Origin: Candidatus Rokuibacteriota bacterium
GTDB taxonomy: Bacteria > Methylomirabilota > Methylomirabilia > Rokubacteriales > CSP1-6
Reading direction: 5' to 3'
DNA length: 64,000 nt
NCBI GenBank assembly: GCA_003220685.1
Contig: QHTE01000050.1
Location: 37,119 to 101,118 of the forward strand
Both the position numbers and the translations under genes were made by a program. The notes beneath the pieces were generated by a model. It did no database searches. It saw only the letters and a list, made by a program, of their open reading frames with translations, and was not told where the DNA came from. Positions 58,900 to 64,000 of the stretch are shown piece by piece. Each line of letters begins with the position of its first letter. Position 1 is the stretch's first letter.

Positions 58900-59788
58900 G
58901 CCGGTCCGCCGGCGCACCATCGTTCTGGCCGCGCTGGCGATCTACGTCGGAGTCGTCGTCCTCTTCGTCGCCGCCCTGTCGATGGTCGTGGCCCCGACGG
59001 GCGGCGGCGGAGCCGTCTTCGGCGCGCGGGTCGCCATCGTCGAGCTCGAGGGCACCATCGTCGACGTCGACGACCTGCTCCGCGAGCTGAAGGCGCACCG
59101 CGACAACCCTCAGGTCAAAGCCGTGGTGCTCAGGATCAACAGCCCGGGCGGGGTGGTGGGTCCGACCCAGGAGCTGCACGCGGCCATCATGCGGCTGCGT
59201 GAGTCCGGCAAGCCCGTGGTTGCTTCGCTCGGCGCCGTCGCGGCCTCCGGCGGATACTACGTCGCCGTGGCCGCGGACAAGATCTACGCCAACCCGGGCA
59301 CCCTGACCGGATCGATCGGCGTGATCTTCCAGCTTCCCAACCTGGACGGGCTCATGAAGAAGGTGGGCGTCGACTACGTGGTCGTGAAGGCGGGCCGCTA
59401 CAAGGACATCGGCAGCATCGCCCGGCCGATGTCTCCCGAGGAGCGGCGGATCCTCCAGTCCCTCCTCGACGACGTCCACGCGCAGTTCATCTCGGCGGTC
59501 GCCGCCGGCCGAAAGCTCGACCAGGCTCAAGTGGTCGGCTTCGCCGACGGGCGTATCGTCTCGGGGGCCCAGGCGAAAGATCTGCACATGGTCGACGCCC
59601 TCGGCGGCCTCGAGGAGGCGCTCGACGGCGCGGCGACACTCGCCGGGCTTCCGCGGCCTCCCAAGGTTATCGGACCGCGCCGCAAGCTGTCGATCATGGA
59701 TCTGCTGCGCAACCAGCTCGACCTTCGAGGCCTCACGTCCGTCTCGCCGCTGTCGCTCATGAAGACGCCGCTCTACCTGATGGATTGA
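58835..59788 (+). CDS. sppA: Signal peptide peptidase SppA (36K type)
   Basis: 317 residues with one N-terminal transmembrane anchor (about 27-52) and a single ClpP-fold S49 domain. Catalytic Ser138 lies in AVAASGGYYVA and Lys190 in VVKAGRYKDIGS. INSPGGVV is also present. It degrades cleaved signal peptides in the membrane. GTG 58835 has GGAGG nine bases upstream and overlaps rpsA by 65 bases; GTG 58871 is an alternative with a shorter cytoplasmic tail. Confidence 0.93.
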   Translation: MGVAARAGAASTVTTTKTTRNRPVRRRTIVLAALAIYVGVVVLFVAALSMVVAPTGGGGAVFGARVAIVELEGTIVDVDDLLRELKAHRDNPQVKAVVLRINSPGGVVGPTQELHAAIMRLRESGKPVVASLGAVAASGGYYVAVAADKIYANPGTLTGSIGVIFQLPNLDGLMKKVGVDYVVVKAGRYKDIGSIARPMSPEERRILQSLLDDVHAQFISAVAAGRKLDQAQVVGFADGRIVSGAQAKDLHMVDALGGLEEALDGAATLAGLPRPPKVIGPRRKLSIMDLLRNQLDLRGLTSVSPLSLMKTPLYLMD

Positions 59789-60070
59789 GAGTCGCGATTC
59801 CCCACGAACGCTCAAGCGATATCCGAGACACTCGGCTTCAAGAAGCCGTCGAATTGGGCGAAACAGCCGTCACGGGCCTCTCGAGCTCCGGACGCCGACG
59901 CGGCCAACACAGCGTGGCTGTGAAGTTTCTCGTTCCGGCTGGGGATATTCCTGGAGTAACCTGGCAGTGGTCCCTAAATGCTTACGATGGTGGACATTAT
60001 TGTATACGTCGTGCTAACTTGCTACCGAGATCGAGCCCGGGTCACCCCCGAATTGGGACGGGAGTAGACG
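59789..60070 (+). promoter_or_regulatory. AT-richer intergenic region before the HU/IHF gene
   Basis: 282 bases with visibly lower GC, especially 59935-60030 (for example TGGACATTATTGTATACG). It probably holds the promoter of the DNA-binding protein gene. TGGACA at about 59992 could be a -35, but no clear -10 fits. GGGAG lies before the ATG at 60071. An open frame crosses the region from 59785 but has no family signal and is out of frame with the real gene. Confidence 0.35.
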
Positions 60071-60346
60071 ATGACGAAAGCCGACCTGATCGACGAAGTT
60101 TCGAAGATCTCGAGCCTGACCAAGAAGGAGACGGAAACAATCGTCAACACGATCTTCGACAACATCACCGACGCATTGTCGAAGGGCGACAAGGTCGAGC
60201 TTCGGGGCTTCGGGAGCTTCAGGATCCGTCACCGGAATTCGCGAAAGGGCCGCAATCCCAAGACCGGGTCGAGCGTCGACGTCCCGCAGAAGCGGGTGCC
60301 GTTCTTCAAGGTAGGAAAGCGACTGCGCGAGCTCGTCAACGGCTGA
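60071..60346 (+). CDS. HU/IHF family DNA-binding protein
   Basis: 91-residue DNABII protein: MTKADLIDEVSKISSLTKKE, GFGSFRIRHRNSRKGRNPKTG and VPQKRVPFFKVGKRLRELVN. The arm contains RNPKTG, with the intercalating Pro region. Position after rpsA matches ihfB in proteobacteria, and the tail FKVGKRLRELVN resembles IHF-beta, but HU and IHF cannot be firmly separated. Nucleoid structuring or architectural regulation. Confidence 0.93.
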   Translation: MTKADLIDEVSKISSLTKKETETIVNTIFDNITDALSKGDKVELRGFGSFRIRHRNSRKGRNPKTGSSVDVPQKRVPFFKVGKRLRELVNG

Positions 60347-60362
60347 GGCTCCTCCGGGCGGT

Positions 60363-60845
60363 GTGAATCGCCTTTGGGCGCCTTGGCGCATGCCGTACAT
60401 CACCGCCGCCAAGACCTCGGGCGGATGCGTGTTCTGTGAAGCCATCTCCGGATCGGACGACAGAGAGAGTCTCCTGCTCGCCCGCCGATCCCGCGCCTTC
60501 CTGATCCTGAACCGCTATCCCTACGCCGCGGGCCACCTGATGGCGGTGATCAACCGGCACGTGGGGTCACTCCCCGAGGCGACCCCGGATGAAGTGGCGG
60601 GCGCGATGGAGCTGGTCACCCTGGCGGTCTCGCTCCTGACGGTCGAGTACCGGCCGGAGGGCTTCAACGTCGGGCTCAATCAAGGGCGGATTGCGGGCGC
60701 TGGGATCGTGGACCACCTGCACCTGCACGTCGTGCCGCGGTGGAGCGGCGACAACAGCTTCATCTCGGTCGTGGGCAACACGCGCGTCCTTCCCGAGGAC
60801 CTCGAAACCACGTACGATCGCCTCAAGGGCCGGCTTGGTGGCTGA
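60363..60845 (+). CDS. HIT family hydrolase
   Basis: 160-residue histidine-triad protein. LWAPWRMPYI and CVFCEAI at the N-terminus are typical of the bacterial diadenosine-tetraphosphate phosphorylase/HIT group. LNRYPYAAGHLMAV follows, and the catalytic HLHLHVVPRW (HxHxHxx) is present. Probable Ap4A or nucleotidyl hydrolase. GTG start; overlaps mutS by 8 bases. Confidence 0.92.
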   Translation: MNRLWAPWRMPYITAAKTSGGCVFCEAISGSDDRESLLLARRSRAFLILNRYPYAAGHLMAVINRHVGSLPEATPDEVAGAMELVTLAVSLLTVEYRPEGFNVGLNQGRIAGAGIVDHLHLHVVPRWSGDNSFISVVGNTRVLPEDLETTYDRLKGRLGG

Positions 60846-63405
60846 TCGCGACGACCTCACGCCGATGATGCGCCAGTACCGCGACCTCAAGCGGCGCTAT
60901 CCGGACCACGTGCTCCTGTTCCGGCTGGGCGATTTTTACGAGACCTTCTTCGAGGACGCCGAGCTCGCGGCCCGGCTGCTCCAGATCACGCTGACGGCCC
61001 GCCAGGGCGCGCCGATGGCAGGCATCCCCCACCACGCCTCCGACGGCTACATCGCGCGGCTCGTGCACGCGGGCCAGAAGATCGCGGTGTGCGAGCAGCT
61101 CGAGGCGCCCGGCCGCGACAAGAAGCTCCTGCGGCGCGACGTCGTGCGCATCATCACGCCGGGCACCTTGACGGACACCGCCTACCTCGAAGGCGCCGCG
61201 AACAACTTCCTCATGGTGGTGATCGCCGGCCGCGATGCGACCGGTGTGGCGCTCGTCGACGTCTCGACCGGCGAGTTCTGGGCGGGCGAAGACGCGGGGA
61301 AGGGCATGGAGGTTCTGGCGGCGGCGCTCCTGCGTCGGCCGGCCGAGATCGTGGTGCCCGACTCCGCGCGCGAGAACCCGGCCTTTCTCGCGCGTCTTCA
61401 GGCCACCGGCGCCGCGCTGACCTTCTTCGAGCCGCAGACCTTCGCGCCCCGGCGCGCCGCGGCGGACCTCTGCGCCCACTTCCGCGTGGAGTCACTCGCC
61501 GCCTTCGGCGTCGGCGATATGACGACGGGGCTCGGCGCCGCGGCGGCGGCGCTCGCGTACCTGCGCGCGACCCAGGGCGACGCGCTCGGCCACCTCACGC
61601 GCCTGCAGCGTCTGACGGCCGCCGACGCGATGGCGCTGGACGAGACGGCCGTCGTGACGCTCGAGCTCTTGACCTCGAGCGGCGGCAGTGCGCGCGAGTC
61701 GCTCCTGGGCGTGCTCGACGAGACGGTCACGCCGATGGGCGCCCGTCTGCTCCGCCAGTGGCTCCTGCGTCCGCTGCTCGATCCCGCGGCGATCGCCGCC
61801 CGTCAGGACGCGGTGGCCGCTCTGGTCGAGGCGCCGGCCGAGCGGACGCGACTCTTCACCTCGTTGCGTCGCATCGGCGACGTCGAGCGGCTCACGAGCC
61901 GCGCGACGCTCGGCCAGGCGCACGCCCGCGACCTCGTCGGCCTCCGCGGATGTCTGGCGCCGTTGCAGGACATCCGACGGCTCGCCGCCTCGATCGCGGC
62001 GCCCGCGATCGCCGAGGCCGTCGGCGACCTGGCGGAGCTCGACGACCTCTACGCCGTGCTGGCCGCGGCGCTCGAGGACGAGCCGCCCCTCGCGCTGCAC
62101 GACGGCGGGCTGATCCGCGAGAGCTGGCACGCCCAGCTCGCGGCCATCGTGCGCGACGCGCGCGAGGCGCGGGCGTGGATCGCCGGGCTCGAGGAGCGTG
62201 AGCGCGCGCGCACCGGCATCTCGAGTCTGCGGGTGCGCTTCAACCGCGTGTTCGGCTACGGGATCGAGGTGACGCATTCCCAGAGCGCGCGCGTGCCGCC
62301 CGAGTACGTGCGCCGCCAGACCTTGACCGGCGCCGAGCGGTACGTGACCCCCGAGCTCAAGGAATACGAGGCCAAGGCGCTCGGCGCCGACGAGCGACGC
62401 CGGCGGCTTGAGTACGAGCTGTTCGAGGAGGTGCGCCGCCGGGTGGCCGCGCGGGCGGACGATCTCCTGACGACGGCCCGGGCGCTGGCGCGGCTCGATG
62501 TCTTCGCGTCGCTGGCCGAGGTGGCCCACGGCCGCGGTCACGTTCGGCCCACCGTCGACGGCGGCGACGCGCTGGCGATCGTCGAGGGCCGCCACCCCGT
62601 CCTCGAGGCGCGCGCCGGAAGCCCGGTGACGCCCAACGATCTGGCGCTCGACCACGAAGCGCGCATCGTCATCCTCACCGGCCCGAACATGTCCGGGAAG
62701 TCCGTCTACCTCCGGCAGACCGCTCACATCGCGATCATGGCGCAGATCGGCGCCTTCGTTCCCGCGCGCCAGGCGCGTGTGGGCGTGGTCGACCGCGTGT
62801 TCACGCGCGTCGGCGCCCAGGACAACCTGGCGCGCGGCCAGAGCACGTTCCTCGTGGAGATGATCGAGACCGCGACGATCCTGAACAACGTGACGCCGCG
62901 CAGCCTGGTGCTGCTCGACGAGGTCGGCCGCGGGACGTCGACCTTCGACGGCCTGGCGATCGCGTGGGCGGTCGTCGAAGCCCTGCACGACCGCGGCCAC
63001 GGCGCGAAGATCCTGTTCGCGACGCACTTCCACGAGCTGACGCGGCTCGCGGGGCGGCTCGGCGGGGTCCGCAACTTCCACGTGGCCGTCCGCGAGTGGA
63101 ACGACGAGATCGTGTTCCTGCACAAGGTGCAGCCCGGCGGCACCGACCGGAGCTACGGCATCCAGGTCGCGCGGCTCGCGGGGCTGCCGGCGGCGGTGAT
63201 CGCGCGCTCGAAGGCGCTCCTGGCCGAGCTCGAGGAGGCGGGTCAGCTGCGCACCGACGCGAGCGATGCCGTCCAGCTCGGGCTCTTCGCGCCCGCCGGG
63301 CCCGATCCGCTCCTGGCCGAGCTGGCGGGCCTCGACCTGGCCCATCTCACGCCGCTCGAGGCGCTGAACATCCTGGCGAAGTGGCAGGAGGAGCGGCGCC
63401 GATGA
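60838..63405 (+). CDS. mutS: DNA mismatch repair protein MutS
   Basis: 855 residues, normal MutS1 length. The mismatch-reading Phe33-Tyr34-Glu35 lies in [13 protein letters not shown]. Connector, lever and clamp domains follow. Walker [17 protein letters not shown] (GPNMSGKS at 615-622), Walker [16 protein letters not shown], and [10 protein letters not shown] complete the ATPase. The C-terminal helix-turn-helix [18 protein letters not shown] is present. GTG 60838 ([14 protein letters not shown]) gives the usual N-terminus. mutL follows after 103 bases. Confidence 0.96.
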   Translation: MADRDDLTPMMRQYRDLKRRYPDHVLLFRLGDFYETFFEDAELAARLLQITLTARQGAPMAGIPHHASDGYIARLVHAGQKIAVCEQLEAPGRDKKLLRRDVVRIITPGTLTDTAYLEGAANNFLMVVIAGRDATGVALVDVSTGEFWAGEDAGKGMEVLAAALLRRPAEIVVPDSARENPAFLARLQATGAALTFFEPQTFAPRRAAADLCAHFRVESLAAFGVGDMTTGLGAAAAALAYLRATQGDALGHLTRLQRLTAADAMALDETAVVTLELLTSSGGSARESLLGVLDETVTPMGARLLRQWLLRPLLDPAAIAARQDAVAALVEAPAERTRLFTSLRRIGDVERLTSRATLGQAHARDLVGLRGCLAPLQDIRRLAASIAAPAIAEAVGDLAELDDLYAVLAAALEDEPPLALHDGGLIRESWHAQLAAIVRDAREARAWIAGLEERERARTGISSLRVRFNRVFGYGIEVTHSQSARVPPEYVRRQTLTGAERYVTPELKEYEAKALGADERRRRLEYELFEEVRRRVAARADDLLTTARALARLDVFASLAEVAHGRGHVRPTVDGGDALAIVEGRHPVLEARAGSPVTPNDLALDHEARIVILTGPNMSGKSVYLRQTAHIAIMAQIGAFVPARQARVGVVDRVFTRVGAQDNLARGQSTFLVEMIETATILNNVTPRSLVLLDEVGRGTSTFDGLAIAWAVVEALHDRGHGAKILFATHFHELTRLAGRLGGVRNFHVAVREWNDEIVFLHKVQPGGTDRSYGIQVARLAGLPAAVIARSKALLAELEEAGQLRTDASDAVQLGLFAPAGPDPLLAELAGLDLAHLTPLEALNILAKWQEERRR

Positions 63406-63444
63406 GGACGGGTATGTCGGCGTCCCGCATCAGATCGGGCGTGT

Positions 63445-63511
63445 CGGAGCCACACGCTTCTATCGCAGGTCACCTTCGGTTCACGCCGGCCACGAGGCCC
63501 CCGCTACAATG
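63445..63511. repeat. Diverged copy of the 66-bp repeat, ending at the mutL start codon
   Basis: Begins CGGAGCC and ends CCCCCGCTACAATG. Aligned to the 44604-44671 unit, the right-hand 53 bases match at roughly four in five positions, including CACCTTCGGT/CACCCTCGGT, GCCGGCC and CCCCGCTACAATG. Its final ATG is the mutL start, just as the other copy's end forms the WaaG-like gene's start. Confidence 0.65.
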
Positions 63512-63525
63512 GCCCCCGCTACAAT
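63498..63525 (+). repeat. 15-bp tandem duplication at the mutL start
   Basis: CCCCCGCTACAAT at 63498-63510 is repeated exactly at 63513-63525, with GG between. The first copy's last AT and the following G form the mutL ATG; the second is inside the gene and encodes PATI. Confidence 0.85.
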
Positions 63526-64000
63526 AAAAATCCGTCGACTCCCGGACCACCTCGTCAACAAGATCGCCGCCGGCGAGGTCGTGGAGCGTCCGGCTTCCGC
63601 GGTGAAGGAGCTGGTCGAGAACGCGCTGGACGCCGGAGCGCTGACGGTCACGGTCGACCTGCGCGATGGCGGCTCCGCGCTCATCCGCGTCACCGACGAC
63701 GGCATCGGGATGACGGCGGACGAGCTGCCGCTGGCCCTCGAGCGTCACGCGACGTCCAAGCTGGCGCGCGACGAGGACCTCGACGCGATCGCGACCCTGG
63801 GGTTCCGCGGCGAGGCGCTGGCGGCGATCTGCGCCGTCTCGCGCTTCACGCTCACGAGCTGTCCGCGCGGCGCCTCACAGGGGCTGCGTCTGGCCGGCGA
63901 GGGCGGCATGGTCAAGCAGCGGCTCGAGGTGCCCGCCGACTCCGGCACGAGCGTCGAGGTCCGCGACCTCTTCTTCAATACGCCGGCGCGGCTCAAGTTC
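63509..64000 (+). CDS. mutL: DNA mismatch repair protein MutL, partial (3' end beyond window)
   Basis: The first 164 codons are seen, open at the right edge. GHKL ATPase motifs: [16 protein letters not shown], then [12 protein letters not shown] (Glu34 and Asn38, catalytic base and Mg ligand), [24 protein letters not shown] and [12 protein letters not shown]. It couples MutS recognition to downstream nicking. The N-terminal MAPAT comes from the 15-bp duplication; homologues usually start shortly before KIRRLPDHL. No Shine-Dalgarno is seen. Confidence 0.94.
   Translation, partial: MAPATIKIRRLPDHLVNKIAAGEVVERPASAVKELVENALDAGALTVTVDLRDGGSALIRVTDDGIGMTADELPLALERHATSKLARDEDLDAIATLGFRGEALAAICAVSRFTLTSCPRGASQGLRLAGEGGMVKQRLEVPADSGTSVEVRDLFFNTPARLKF

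Noticed and set aside
59785-60366. 193-codon frame through the gap and across the HU/IHF gene
   Set aside because: It starts at TTG, has no family resemblance, and its second half is an out-of-frame reading of a conserved gene.
63505-63510. TACAAT as the -10 of mutL
   Set aside because: It overlaps the start codon, so a transcript from it would begin inside the gene, and the conserved MutL N-terminus needs the ATG at 63509.
63402-63527. 41-codon frame overlapping the mutS stop (ATGA)
   Set aside because: It has attractive coupling geometry but no Shine-Dalgarno, no domain, and runs through the repeat into mutL.

Overview
This is a very GC-rich bacterial chromosome segment, almost completely coding. 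Apart from one partial gene at the left edge, every gene I can support lies on the + strand. The gene set is that of a didermic (Gram-negative-type) bacterium. It has a lipid A/Kdo/heptose LPS pathway, BamA and Skp, Lol lipoprotein sorting and apolipoprotein N-acyltransferase. There are many GTG starts and many 4-base stop/start overlaps. The combination would fit a GC-rich uncultured lineage such as Methylomirabilota/Rokubacteria or a deltaproteobacterial relative. That placement is inference: there is no rRNA in the window to confirm it.

Layout: 1-374 (minus) is the start of a secreted protein made of perfect QDIQAPR heptapeptide repeats; it is not in any family I know and runs off the window. 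542-4000 holds a possible 35-codon small ORF, an active M16 lipoprotein peptidase, a degenerate M16 partner and a rhomboid protease. 4011-13849 is tlyA, nadK, recN, secA, a terminator, and smc. 13892-19889 is a RodZ-like gene, ftsY, and a complete riboflavin operon (ribD-ribE-ribBA-ribH) ending in nusB. 19899-26646 is a phosphoesterase, lnt, prfB (with the programmed +1 frameshift), lysS, lolC and lolD. clpC follows with its own upstream gap.

29268-49649 is a long envelope block. It starts with bamA, skp, lpxD, lpxA, an oxidoreductase, lpxI, lpxB, a DUF374 acyltransferase, waaA, lpxK and waaF. Three GT4 glycosyltransferases come next, then a WaaG-like transferase, gmhB, hldA, hldC, waaC and a WaaE-like GT2. 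Together these encode outer-membrane protein assembly, lipid A, Kdo addition, ADP-heptose synthesis and core assembly. A small repeat cluster (about 44.39-44.67 kb) interrupts the block, and a related copy lies just before mutL.

49646-64000 is trpS, scpA-scpB-rluB, an aromatic amino acid set (pheA-hisC-tyrA) running into a cmk-plsC fusion, rpsA, sppA, an HU/IHF gene, a HIT protein, mutS and the start of mutL. No tRNA, rRNA, CRISPR array, insertion sequence or prophage was seen. The most novel items are the QDIQAPR repeat protein, the dispersed repeat whose end supplies start codons, the apparent leaderless promoter architecture, and the Cmk-PlsC fusion.
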